In this document: positions 9,292 through 17,145 of the stretch, one piece after another
Numbering within the stretch: position 1 is the first letter of the stretch
Layout: each line of letters begins with the position of its first letter
Assembly (NCBI GenBank): GCA_964391325.1
Contig: CAYMJM010000004.1
Span: 1 to 60,083, forward strand
DNA from: CAYMJM01 sp964391325
GTDB taxonomy: Bacteria > Patescibacteriota > Dojkabacteria > B142 > JAFGMG01
Length of the DNA stretch: 60,083 bases
Reading direction: 5' to 3'
Notes under the pieces: model-generated
What the model was told of the DNA's origin: nothing
The model's database searches: none
Seen by the model: the letters and a program-made list of their open reading frames with translations, nothing else
Translations under genes and position numbers: made by a program

Positions 9292-9297
9292 TATAAT
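9292..9297 (+). promoter_or_regulatory. -10 box placed for a leaderless or nearly leaderless lipoprotein transcript
   Basis: TATAAT at 9292-9297 would place the transcript start at about 9304, next to ATG 9305. A good -35 is not visible. The region 9139-9304 thus carries divergent promoters for the peptidase operon and the lipoprotein. Confidence 0.45.
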
Positions 9298-9304
9298 CTA
9301 TCAT

Positions 9305-9736
9305 ATGGGTATGCAACGAACATTAGCATACTGCCTCACAGTCTCAAGTCTCTGTCTTTCCTCTGGATGTGCCTCTGCCCCTAAGTCTCAAGAAGTAGCT
9401 ATAATAGAACCCCAACCGACATATGATGAAATTCAAAGAGTGGGAGGAATTACATTACTAGGCCAAGCACATTTGCATGCGACCGGACTATGGGTACCTA
9501 TTTCTTTTAAAACCCTTACTTTGCGCAGTGGCAACAACACCGCTAATATGCAGGACACTATGGGATTTGTTACTATCACCTGCTCAGAAGAGACTCCGCT
9601 GGAAGTAGGAATACATATCCCGGACAAACAACAAACTTTTCCGCTTACAAGGGAAGCTGCGGATCAAATAATAGAAATTCCATACATAGAAAGTGGGATC
9701 AATATCATAACAATGTGTAACCATCAGGAACCTTGA
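9305..9736 (+). CDS. Small predicted lipoprotein of unknown function
   Basis: 143 residues from ATG 9305 (MGMQRTLAYC); another in-frame ATG at 9311 is equally possible. The N-terminus is a lipoprotein signal peptide: short basic start, hydrophobic core, and lipobox LSSGC with Cys at about position 22, followed by ASAPKSQE. The longer frame from 9182 would bury this signal peptide and is unlikely. The mature part is about 120 residues, probably beta-rich, with VGGITLLGQAHLHATGLWV and two further Cys (ITCSEE, TMCNHQ) that might form a disulphide. I do not recognise the family. The gene diverges from the operon that encodes Lgt-like and LspA proteins. Its stop overlaps the convergent gene by 13 bases. 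Confidence 0.65.
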   Translation: MGMQRTLAYCLTVSSLCLSSGCASAPKSQEVAIIEPQPTYDEIQRVGGITLLGQAHLHATGLWVPISFKTLTLRSGNNTANMQDTMGFVTITCSEETPLEVGIHIPDKQQTFPLTREAADQIIEIPYIESGINIITMCNHQEP

Positions 9737-10491
9737 GCTCTACTGCGTCTTTTCTTTTTTGCAGCAACCAGTTTGTTACCTTCCTTTAACCTGTCCTTTA
9801 GACTTTTTGAAGCCTTACGTATTTTTTTATTAACTTGAGTTTTACCCTTTGTGATCCCTTCCTTTTTGGAAGAAGACGTTTTATTCTGCTTCGTTCTGGC
9901 CTTTGCGTTGGCATAACTGCGTACAGACGTTTCTTTAATAGCCTCAATCTGTTTTGCCATAAATCCTTCGATTACAAAAAAAGTTGTCGAAATTTGCTGT
10001 TTCATTCTTCCTGTTAATCTGTGATGCTTTGTCTGTTCAACCTTGGATTTCGCAATACCGACAGGTGGAACAAGTTTCATCTCTTTATTTACAGAGTCCC
10101 AGCTTACATCAATTTTCATATCACTATCCTGCTGAGAAGTTATTTTGGAAGGATGAATTTTTAATTCCAGAGACATTTCTACGCCCTTTTTCCCTACAAA
10201 ATTTACCATAGGAACATTTACCCCGCCAACATCCCAGTCCTCGTAAGACTCCATCTTATCCTCCGGTCGGATAATAAAATAGAATATAACCATAGGGAAA
10301 CTGAGGAAGAAAGTCAAAACGAAAAACACAAACGCTAATTTTTTGCTACCATATCTTTTCCATGAGTCTACCCCCACCCATAGCGAAATCACTAGCCACA
10401 ATACAATGAGGTAAGAACAAAACATTGTCAAAAATGTCGAATAATCTATATCTTCATTAAAATCTATCAGTTCGACAAATAATTCTGACAT
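9724..10491 (-). CDS. Membrane protein with strongly basic C-terminal tail, unknown function
   Basis: 255 residues from ATG 10491 (MSELFVELIDF). The frame continues upstream to 10575, but that extension lies inside the tRNA-Leu gene and is rejected. Two membrane helices at about 20-42 and 52-75 (AFVFFVLTFFLSFPMVIFYF) lead into a polar region and then a Lys/Arg-rich tail of about 80 residues ending KKKRRSRAQGS. Such a tail could bind nucleic acid or phospholipid head groups, but this is inference. It appears to belong to a transcription unit with the tRNA and the two small proteins upstream. No known family is recognised. Confidence 0.65.
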   Translation of the reverse strand: MSELFVELIDFNEDIDYSTFLTMFCSYLIVLWLVISLWVGVDSWKRYGSKKLAFVFFVLTFFLSFPMVIFYFIIRPEDKMESYEDWDVGGVNVPMVNFVGKKGVEMSLELKIHPSKITSQQDSDMKIDVSWDSVNKEMKLVPPVGIAKSKVEQTKHHRLTGRMKQQISTTFFVIEGFMAKQIEAIKETSVRSYANAKARTKQNKTSSSKKEGITKGKTQVNKKIRKASKSLKDRLKEGNKLVAAKKKRRSRAQGS

Positions 10492-10532
10492 ATAACCGTA
10501 ATTAATAAGAATAAAATTTGCTAGCAGTAAAG

Positions 10533-10618
10533 TGCCGATGGTGGGAGTTGAACCCACACGCGGTTTAACCCGCACCGGATTTTGAGTCCGGCATGTCTAC
10601 CAGTTCCATCACATCGGC
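10533..10618 (-). tRNA. tRNA-Leu (anticodon CAA)
   Basis: An 86-base class II tRNA. The acceptor stem is GCCGATG at the 5' end pairing with CATCGGC, with discriminator A. The anticodon stem CCGGA/TCCGG encloses loop CTCAAAA, giving anticodon CAA. The variable arm GCGG-GTTAAA-CCGC is present, and the T-arm contains GGGTTCAACTCCC. The 3' CCA is not encoded (the next bases are CT), so CCA must be added by the nucleotidyltransferase encoded at 43104-44606. Confidence 0.97.
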
Positions 10619-10629
10619 AGTTATTGTGT

Positions 10630-11115
10630 TTATCCTCTGTTCCCGGATTTTAATTCATCTTGCACTGCACCTTGTTGCTGAGCTCTGCGCTGCATCAACA
10701 TGTTGAACTGCGCTAAAGCCGCTTCTACTGCACTTCGAATTGCTCTCCCTTTTTCTCGCTCCAGCCTTGTTCGTATATTTTCCTTTTCTCTTGCTGCATT
10801 CGCCTTGACAGTGGCAATCGCAAGTTTAACTTGTGCTTTTATCTGCTTTTTCTGTTCTTTTAGTAATCCTATGTTTCTGGCTAAATCTTTCCTTCTAGGA
10901 TCATTTGGATCCATGCTAGACAAAACCGCCTCCAGTTCAGTGATTTTACTATCTACCCCTGCTAACTGAGCCTTTTCATTACCATGGATCTCTCTAATTT
11001 GCTCTTCCACCTTCTTCGCTATGCTTCCCATAATTTCAGCTTTTTTGTTATCAAACTGGGCTCCAACAGCCTCTGTTTGTTTTCTTATTAATCCAGAAGG
11101 ATTGGGCATTACCAT
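10630..11115 (-). CDS. Small coiled-coil protein, unknown function
   Basis: 161 residues, almost entirely helical and highly charged, with no signal peptide or membrane helix. Heptad-like coiled coil covers about residues 20-140 (for example ITELEAVLSSMD, LLKEQKKQIKAQV, REKENIRTRLEREKGRA). ATG 11115 has GAGG about 9 bases upstream. It is flanked by the acidic protein at 11136 and the tRNA-Leu gene, all on the minus strand with gaps of about 10-20 bases. It may be a structural or scaffolding protein; no family is recognised. Confidence 0.7.
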   Translation of the reverse strand: MVMPNPSGLIRKQTEAVGAQFDNKKAEIMGSIAKKVEEQIREIHGNEKAQLAGVDSKITELEAVLSSMDPNDPRRKDLARNIGLLKEQKKQIKAQVKLAIATVKANAAREKENIRTRLEREKGRAIRSAVEAALAQFNMLMQRRAQQQGAVQDELKSGNRG

Positions 11116-11135
11116 GTGACGAGTCCTCGACTAAA

Positions 11136-11462
11136 CTATTCTTCTGTCTCGCTTAGATAATTATCTCGAAACTTCATCAAAGTGTCTAAAATTCTTTGTT
11201 CGAGGTTATCTATAGAATCAGTTAAGAAAGCCAAGATCGTCTCCTGATCTACTTCCTGCGAAACCAAAGTATCAAATTGGACCTTTTGCTCAACAGTTAA
11301 TAAAGGTTCAAACGAGTCTACTAGTAGATCTCCAAATTCTATATATAGCCTCTCTGCTTCTGTATTCAACAATTCTACACTCGCATCATCTCCATGTTTC
11401 TCTTGCACAATTTGCATCATAAAACTATAAACATTCGCATCTTTAGGTTCATTTGGATCCAT
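11136..11462 (-). CDS. Small acidic helical protein (DUF5663-like)
   Basis: 108 residues from ATG 11462 (MDPNEPKDANVYSF); upstream in-frame codons to 11504 give a poor N-terminus. The product is acidic and predicted helical, with SFEPLLTVEQKVQFDTLV and TILAFLTDSI. Small proteins of this kind, with a LL...Q...F..L pattern, are common in CPR genomes and some are filed as DUF5663; I could not verify membership. It is the promoter-proximal gene of the small minus-strand cluster and diverges from the dockerin gene at 11578. Its function is unknown. Confidence 0.65.
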   Translation of the reverse strand: MDPNEPKDANVYSFMMQIVQEKHGDDASVELLNTEAERLYIEFGDLLVDSFEPLLTVEQKVQFDTLVSQEVDQETILAFLTDSIDNLEQRILDTLMKFRDNYLSETEE

Positions 11463-11542
11463 TACGTAAGACTTCAAATATACTATGATTTTACAATGAA
11501 CCAAATTAATTCACAACCTATTTGTTATACAAATTCAATTTA

Positions 11543-11571
11543 TTGACGGCATAGATAAGTTTGGCTATTCT
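11543..11571 (+). promoter_or_regulatory. Promoter for the dockerin-cohesin gene pair, leaderless geometry
   Basis: TTGACG (11543-11548) and TATTCT (11566-11571) are separated by exactly 17 bases. With the usual spacing the transcript would start at about 11578, which is the A of the ATG, so no ribosome-binding site would be transcribed. Confidence 0.65.
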
Positions 11572-11577
11572 TAAAAT

Positions 11578-12162
11578 ATGAAATATTTGCCCAAAAACAA
11601 AGTGTTTCTTATTATTTCCATATTGATGCTTTCTAATACGCCTCTTTCTCATTCTCAAAACATAGATATATCAGCAGAAGTTCCTATCAGACAAATACAG
11701 TTCAAAGTCTTCCCTGAGAAAAGATTACCTTCTATCAATAACTGGTCGACAATTGTCGATGTAGAATTAAGAAGTTGCTCAACAAATCAAACAGTACATA
11801 GGTTTCAACAGATTACCACTAATAATGCTGGAATTGGAACTATTAATGTTTCTAATTTAAGCGTACGTGGTGACAACTATACCGCTGTTATTAGAGGAGC
11901 CTCTCACTTAAATAAAAAATTCAGCTGTTATCATTTTAATAATCAAAATGTGTTTATGGATCTCACGACTGGCAACTCTACTCTTCTTGCCGGCGAAATA
12001 AGTAATAAATACGATAACTATATTAACGCCCTTGATATTTCAGTTTTGATAAAGAATTTCTACTCTTCCGATTACTACAGTGATCTGAATCAGGACGGAA
12101 AAGTTAATTCTCTGGATAGCTCTATTCAACTGATTAACTTATACAAAAATGGCGATAACTAA
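11578..12162 (+). CDS. Secreted protein with C-terminal type I dockerin-like domain
   Basis: 194 residues. A signal peptide (about 1-26: KNKVFLIISILMLS core, then PLSHSQN) is followed by a beta-sandwich region (about 30-135) with SVRGDNYTAVIRGASHLNKK. The C-terminal 55 residues form a dockerin: a degenerate first calcium loop (KYDNYINALDIS) and a clear second one (DLNQDGKVNSLDSS), each followed by a helix. Dockerins bind cohesins tightly and calcium-dependently. The next gene, overlapping by 14 bases, encodes a cohesin-like domain, so the partner is probably adjacent. Because the N-terminal domain is not an obvious enzyme, it is more likely an adhesion or assembly module than a hydrolase. Confidence 0.78.
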   Translation: MKYLPKNKVFLIISILMLSNTPLSHSQNIDISAEVPIRQIQFKVFPEKRLPSINNWSTIVDVELRSCSTNQTVHRFQQITTNNAGIGTINVSNLSVRGDNYTAVIRGASHLNKKFSCYHFNNQNVFMDLTTGNSTLLAGEISNKYDNYINALDISVLIKNFYSSDYYSDLNQDGKVNSLDSSIQLINLYKNGDN

Positions 12163-14176
12163 TCATATCTTCCGTAAAATTATCATTATTACTCTTATAG
12201 TCATATATTTTATACTTGCAAAACAGTCTCAAGCAGCAACTTTTAGTATCATACCCAATTCAACTACCTTATCCAACGCATGTGAATCCGAAGTGCAAAT
12301 AGCCATTGATACCCAGGGCAAAGATTCAAATGCAGCAGATTTGGAAATACGCTTTGATCCCTCTAAATTGACAATACTAGACTCAAATCCTGACCTTCCT
12401 GGCATCCAGATAAAAAATCATACCGCCTACGAAGCCTACTTTGGGAACCAAGTAAATACTTCGGAAGGAGTTATTAGATTAGCTGCAGCTTCTTTTACTT
12501 CAGTACTGAATGGTAATACAACTTTCGCAAGTATCAGATTCAAGCCAAAGCAAGGTATCACCAACGCCACTTTCGAAATCTATTATCAACCAGGAAGTTC
12601 TACAGACAGCAATATTGCGGAAAGTCCTTCAAGCAACGATATACTCACTGGGGTTACTAATTCTCAAATCACCTTTACAAATACCCGCTGTAGCGGCAAT
12701 CAATCTCCTACTGAAATTCGATTTATTAATCCTTACAGTTCTAGTCAAAAATTAGGAGAAAATGAAACAATTACTGTACAAATAAACGATGAACTCGACG
12801 GGGTAGACCTTAATACAATCAAAATTAAACTAAATAATGAATACTACTACCCCAGTGACTCAGATGTGAAATACAGCGGGACGCAAGCTTCGTATACTAT
12901 CACTTTTACTCCGCGTGCTCCCTTCCCAGACATGAAATACACCATCTTGTATATAGAAGCACAGGATATGAGAGGAAATAAAGTAAGCTCAAGTCTAATA
13001 TTTAATATTCCAACTGAGAGCGACTCTGAAAGCTGCCCACTTTGTCCTCCAGGGGATACAACTGACACAGAAATAAAAAGTGATGAGTGCACATTAAGCA
13101 GACAAATTTCCAATACACTAAGTAACATTCCTATAGTAAAATCCATTTCAAACAGCCCTATCATAAGAACAATCAACAACAATATTCCAACATCGATTAA
13201 AACCGTAAGCCAAGAGCTCACATTAGCAGGACTTTTAGCAAGTCTTATATCAACAGGTTTGATCGCTAATATACTCTCGCTTTTATTACTACTTAGATCT
13301 CCTCAGGTTATACTATCCATTCTGGGATTACTTAGGAAAAACAAACCCTGGGGAATCGTATATGATGGAGATACGCATCGTGCCATCCCATTTGCAGTCT
13401 TGAGGCTATACCTTAAAAACAGTAAAGCTATGGTATCTCAGACTGTTACCGATGCAGAAGGCAAGTATGGCTTCATTGCAGATCCTGGGAAATACAGATT
13501 AGAAGTAGGACATCCCGACTACCGTAAAACTGAGATTATGTTAACAGTCGAACAAGATAGCAGCATCATACAAGATATCAGCTTATCAACAGATGAGAAA
13601 TTAAAAACGGTAGATAAATACAAGGTATGGATGCATGGCATAAATAACTTTTTCTCGAAGATTTCTCCAACAATAACATTTATCGGACTTATCTTATCAA
13701 GTATAGCGGTAGTTCTAAGACCGAATGCTGTTAATTTAACTTTCTTCTGCCTTTACCTGACACTAACTGCTCTCTACGCTATCAAAAAACTAAAGGCTCC
13801 AAAATTTTGGGGTACTGTTTATGACGCAAAATCCAATCTTCTTGTTCCAAACGTATTAGTCAAAATATTCCATAAACACGACTGGCAGATGGCAAACACT
13901 CATATAACTGATAACAGAGGAAGATTTCCTATACAAGAATCCCCTGGGGAATATGCAGTGTTACTAAGTGCCAGGGACTATAATTATCCATCAACCCGAC
14001 AAAAAGACCTTAAGAAAATTGAGGAGAAATTAGGTGGGTTATTAGGATTTTCAATAAAAGAGGGGAAAAGTCCTGAGCTTGAATTATACTTGGATCCTAA
14101 AATCCGAACTACAGGATTCGTCGAAAAACACGAAAACAGCAAAAAGTTACCAGAAAATTTTCCTTCCCCTTTTTAA
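12149..14176 (+). CDS. Membrane-anchored cohesin-domain protein with two carboxypeptidase-regulatory-like domains
   Basis: 675 residues. A signal or anchor helix at about 8-28 is followed by a cohesin-like domain at about 30-175 (ADLEIRFDPSKLTILDS, GVIRLAAASF, ASIRFKP). An Ig/cadherin-like domain follows at about 188-292 and a Cys-bearing linker (SCPLCPPGD) at about 296. A long hydrophobic segment (about 355-395) leads to a first carboxypeptidase-regulatory-like beta domain (401-480, WGIVYDGDTHRAIPFA). A two-helix hairpin (about 505-548) leads to a second such domain (554-625, WGTVYDAKSNLLVPNV). The cohesin can hold the dockerin protein encoded just upstream. Whether the two beta domains lie inside or outside the cell depends on how many times the first hydrophobic region crosses. 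The stop TAA lies in a TTAA shared with convergent dnaB. Confidence 0.78.
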   Translation: MAITNHIFRKIIIITLIVIYFILAKQSQAATFSIIPNSTTLSNACESEVQIAIDTQGKDSNAADLEIRFDPSKLTILDSNPDLPGIQIKNHTAYEAYFGNQVNTSEGVIRLAAASFTSVLNGNTTFASIRFKPKQGITNATFEIYYQPGSSTDSNIAESPSSNDILTGVTNSQITFTNTRCSGNQSPTEIRFINPYSSSQKLGENETITVQINDELDGVDLNTIKIKLNNEYYYPSDSDVKYSGTQASYTITFTPRAPFPDMKYTILYIEAQDMRGNKVSSSLIFNIPTESDSESCPLCPPGDTTDTEIKSDECTLSRQISNTLSNIPIVKSISNSPIIRTINNNIPTSIKTVSQELTLAGLLASLISTGLIANILSLLLLLRSPQVILSILGLLRKNKPWGIVYDGDTHRAIPFAVLRLYLKNSKAMVSQTVTDAEGKYGFIADPGKYRLEVGHPDYRKTEIMLTVEQDSSIIQDISLSTDEKLKTVDKYKVWMHGINNFFSKISPTITFIGLILSSIAVVLRPNAVNLTFFCLYLTLTALYAIKKLKAPKFWGTVYDAKSNLLVPNVLVKIFHKHDWQMANTHITDNRGRFPIQESPGEYAVLLSARDYNYPSTRQKDLKKIEEKLGGLLGFSIKEGKSPELELYLDPKIRTTGFVEKHENSKKLPENFPSPF

Positions 14177-15504
14177 TCTCCTTGACGATGGCGCTCTACA
14201 TCTCTGTACCTTGCCTGTTCCTTCACGAAATACAACTCAACTTTCCCAATCGGTCCATTCCTATGCTTGGCAATAACAATGTCAGCAATACCTGGCCTAT
14301 CAGTTTCCGGATTGTATAACTCCTCCCTATGGATGAATACTACCACATCAGCATCCTGCTCAATAGATCCGGATTCACGAAGATCAGATAACTGAGGGAT
14401 CTTATCATTACGCTGCTCTACAGCTCTACTTAACTGTGATAAAGCTATGACAGGTACATCGAGCTCCCTAGCTAAGAGTTTCAGGAATCGTGAAATTTCT
14501 GAGACTTCCTGGACACGACTTTCCTTATTTTTCCCTTCCATGAGCTGCAAATAGTCAACAATCACTACATCTAAACCTTTTTCCATTTTTAATTTCCGGG
14601 CTTTAGTCCTCATTTCCAGGATCGATAGTCCAGGTGTATCATCAATATAAATGCCAGATTCAGCTAAGATACCCATTGCATCAGCCAAACGAGAAAACGC
14701 CTCGTCGTTTAATTTTCCCATTCTCAAATCCCAAAGCCCGACTCCTACTTGCATAGACAATAATCTATCCATAAGCTGCAAGTTTGACATTTCTAGAGAA
14801 AAAATTCCTACTTTTTTGCTATCTTCTACTCCCATATGTCGTGCAAAATCGAGTGCAAGAGCGGTTTTCCCTACAGATGGCCTAGCTGCCAATATGATTA
14901 AATCGGAAGATTGAAATCCTCCTAAGATATTATCCAAAGATTTATAACCGGAAGAAATCCCCCTGAGACTATTTGGATCAGAGTTAAGTTCTTCTGCTTT
15001 CTCGTAAGTCGACTCAAGCAGTGAAGAAACATGGACAAAATCGCGTTTAATATTTGCCTCTGTAATATCATAAAACTTTGACTCCGCTTTATCTAATAGA
15101 ATTTCTACATCCTCCTCCTCTCTATATGCCATTTCGTTTAACAAGCCAGAAAAACCAATTAACTTACGTCTCACTGCCGCTTGTCTAATGAGATTAGAAT
15201 ACTCTCGAACATGTGCTGTTGTTGGAACTGAGGCAACTAACTCCGATAAGTAAGCGGCACCTCCTGCTTTTGTAAGAAGTTTCTTTTTCTTCAAACTAGA
15301 AGAGACTGTTAAAACATCTACTGCCTGTTGCCTGTCAAACAGTTGGAGCATAGTTTCAAAAATTATTGAATGCGCAGGCACATAAAAATCGTCAGGGTGT
15401 AGTAGCTCTAAAGCTACGATGAGAGCTTCTTCATCCACTAAAATGGAACCGATAACACTCTTCTCAGCTTCTATATTTTGAGGTGGTAATTTTAAATCAG
15501 CCAT
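14173..15504 (-). CDS. dnaB: Replicative DNA helicase DnaB
   Basis: 443 residues, full family length. The N-terminal helical domain (LPPQNIEAEKSVIGSIL) that binds primase precedes the RecA-like motor. The Walker A motif is ARPSVGKTALALD, Walker B is VVIVDYLQLM, and the DnaB signature LSQLSRAVEQR and SGSIEQDADVV are intact. The hexamer unwinds DNA at replication forks. It is the third gene of a minus-strand unit after the MBL-like and CapA-like genes, 12 bases behind capA, an unusual setting for dnaB. No intein is seen. Confidence 0.97.
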   Translation of the reverse strand: MADLKLPPQNIEAEKSVIGSILVDEEALIVALELLHPDDFYVPAHSIIFETMLQLFDRQQAVDVLTVSSSLKKKKLLTKAGGAAYLSELVASVPTTAHVREYSNLIRQAAVRRKLIGFSGLLNEMAYREEEDVEILLDKAESKFYDITEANIKRDFVHVSSLLESTYEKAEELNSDPNSLRGISSGYKSLDNILGGFQSSDLIILAARPSVGKTALALDFARHMGVEDSKKVGIFSLEMSNLQLMDRLLSMQVGVGLWDLRMGKLNDEAFSRLADAMGILAESGIYIDDTPGLSILEMRTKARKLKMEKGLDVVIVDYLQLMEGKNKESRVQEVSEISRFLKLLARELDVPVIALSQLSRAVEQRNDKIPQLSDLRESGSIEQDADVVVFIHREELYNPETDRPGIADIVIAKHRNGPIGKVELYFVKEQARYRDVERHRQGD

Positions 15505-15516
15505 AAATATAAGACC

Positions 15517-17145
15517 TTATAAATTGGTAAATTCCATTACTCTATCCCATAAAAACTTATACACTTTATGGCTCTCTTTGATAGGTGTTGGCTGGTACCA
15601 CACACACCCTTTTGATTCATCTATTTTATCTACCTCTTCATACGTCATCGTACCCTCCTGAATGCCCCAGGCCAAATTACGTGATTTATTATAGGACTCT
15701 CCTCCAACCTGGTTGTAACCACACATAATATGTGGAATCATTTCAATACTTTTTAACTCACCTTGATAATAGTACGCCATCATTGTCATCCCCTGGCGGG
15801 TTTCTCCGTTGTGTCTTGACCAATGAACATTAAGCCCCTCGTCTGTCTGGTCAAAGATAAAGTTACCCAGACTATAAACTATTGGTTTACCTTTGTAAAC
15901 CTCTATTTCCTGAACCCAATGAGGATGCGACCCAACTATCATATCAGCACCAGCATCTACTATAGCATGAGCTAAAGCCTGTTGATGGGCATTAGAGTGG
16001 TTTGTATACTCACTCCCCCAGCTCATCATTACAATGACGATATCTGCTAATTCTCCAGCTTTTGCTATGTCTGAGCTTATCTTATCCTTATCAATCATTC
16101 CTACACCCCCCGTAGAAGCTTTTTTAGAATAGTAATTAGTACCATAACTGCCCTCAAACCAGTAATAAGCAGCAACATCTTCTGCGCTCAAAAGAGCTAC
16201 TTTATAATTTCCCATTTGCATAACATAAGGCCGAGAAGCTGCATCAAGTGTAGAATTGCTTGCACCTGCCAAACCAATATCCAAGTCTTCTAATAATTTC
16301 AGTGTGCTTTCAATACCAGACTGTCCTCCATCACCAAAATGATTCCCGACTCCAAAAGCATCAAATCCAACTTCTCGAAACCCTTGCGCATTTCTGGCAT
16401 CTCCTGTAAACATCATACATCCCCTACATGGCTCTGGATCACCACGTAAAGGGTTTTCAAGCATTGCAATAGCCAAATCACTATTCTCAATTCTGTCTCT
16501 TAGCCGGTCAAATAATAGTGTGTAATTATTAGAAAGATTTAACCAGGTTCTATCAACCGCTCTTGCAGGAATAATCTCTCCTCCGATAAAAATGCTATTT
16601 ATTTCTTCAGGGTCATAATTATAGTAGTAACCTTCAAATAAATAATAAGCTGCTAAAACATTCTCTTTTTCGCTGGATTGAACTTGAAATTTTTCTTCAA
16701 GACATAGGGGATATTGTTCCAAATTATCCTGTAACCAGAAATCCACATCGTCTACTTTTAGTGTCTTTAACCTATAGTCTGTTAATCCCAAAGGAACTAC
16801 GAAAAATGCCTGTTTATTGAGTCCTTGATAGTAAAGGTATACATCATTTAACTCCCCAACACCTTCTACATAGTGAAACCCTAAATTATTGAGTTGCTTC
16901 ACTTCCTGAGAACTTGTATAAACTTGTGTGTCTTTTAGTTCCTCAGAAGTGATACTCGTTCTATACGATTTAAACTCTGTCTGTACCAAGTAACAATTTT
17001 TAATATTAATTTCCTCCCATTTGGCCGTCTTGTCGCTATTACCATTCCCTACTCCAGTTCTACTAACGTTTAAGTAGTAAAAACCTAAAAAAACACCCAA
17101 AAAAGAAAATAATATTAAAATTGTAATTATTTTTTTACTTACCAT
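15517..17145 (-). CDS. CapA-family (PGA_cap) metallophosphatase-like membrane protein
   Basis: 542 residues with one N-terminal membrane helix (about 6-26), followed by a non-conserved region to about residue 180. The CapA/PGA_cap domain then runs to about 450: IFIGGEIIPARAVD, AMLENPL, GVGNHFGDGG, GAGADMIVGSHPHWVQ-type region (read here as DAGADMIVGSHPHWVQE), and VYSLGNFIFDQ. The family has a calcineurin-like metal centre and includes capsule (poly-gamma-glutamate) proteins, but many members outside Bacillus have unknown substrates. The catalytic part probably faces outward. It overlaps the MBL-like gene by 11 bases and precedes dnaB by 12. Confidence 0.85.
   Translation of the reverse strand: MVSKKIITILILFSFLGVFLGFYYLNVSRTGVGNGNSDKTAKWEEINIKNCYLVQTEFKSYRTSITSEELKDTQVYTSSQEVKQLNNLGFHYVEGVGELNDVYLYYQGLNKQAFFVVPLGLTDYRLKTLKVDDVDFWLQDNLEQYPLCLEEKFQVQSSEKENVLAAYYLFEGYYYNYDPEEINSIFIGGEIIPARAVDRTWLNLSNNYTLLFDRLRDRIENSDLAIAMLENPLRGDPEPCRGCMMFTGDARNAQGFREVGFDAFGVGNHFGDGGQSGIESTLKLLEDLDIGLAGASNSTLDAASRPYVMQMGNYKVALLSAEDVAAYYWFEGSYGTNYYSKKASTGGVGMIDKDKISSDIAKAGELADIVIVMMSWGSEYTNHSNAHQQALAHAIVDAGADMIVGSHPHWVQEIEVYKGKPIVYSLGNFIFDQTDEGLNVHWSRHNGETRQGMTMMAYYYQGELKSIEMIPHIMCGYNQVGGESYNKSRNLAWGIQEGTMTYEEVDKIDESKGCVWYQPTPIKESHKVYKFLWDRVMEFTNL

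Noticed and set aside
9182..9304. Longer start of the lipoprotein gene at 9182
   Set aside because: It would bury the lipobox signal peptide 41 residues into the protein and start upstream of the TATAAT at 9292.
10492..10575. Extension of the basic membrane protein to a start at 10575
   Set aside because: The extra codons are the complement of the tRNA-Leu gene and encode no plausible N-terminus; ATG 10491 directly precedes the first conserved-looking segment.
12847..13221. Minus-strand open frame of 124 codons inside the cohesin gene
   Set aside because: It is antisense to a well-supported coding region and its translation has no recognisable features beyond complement-derived hydrophobicity.
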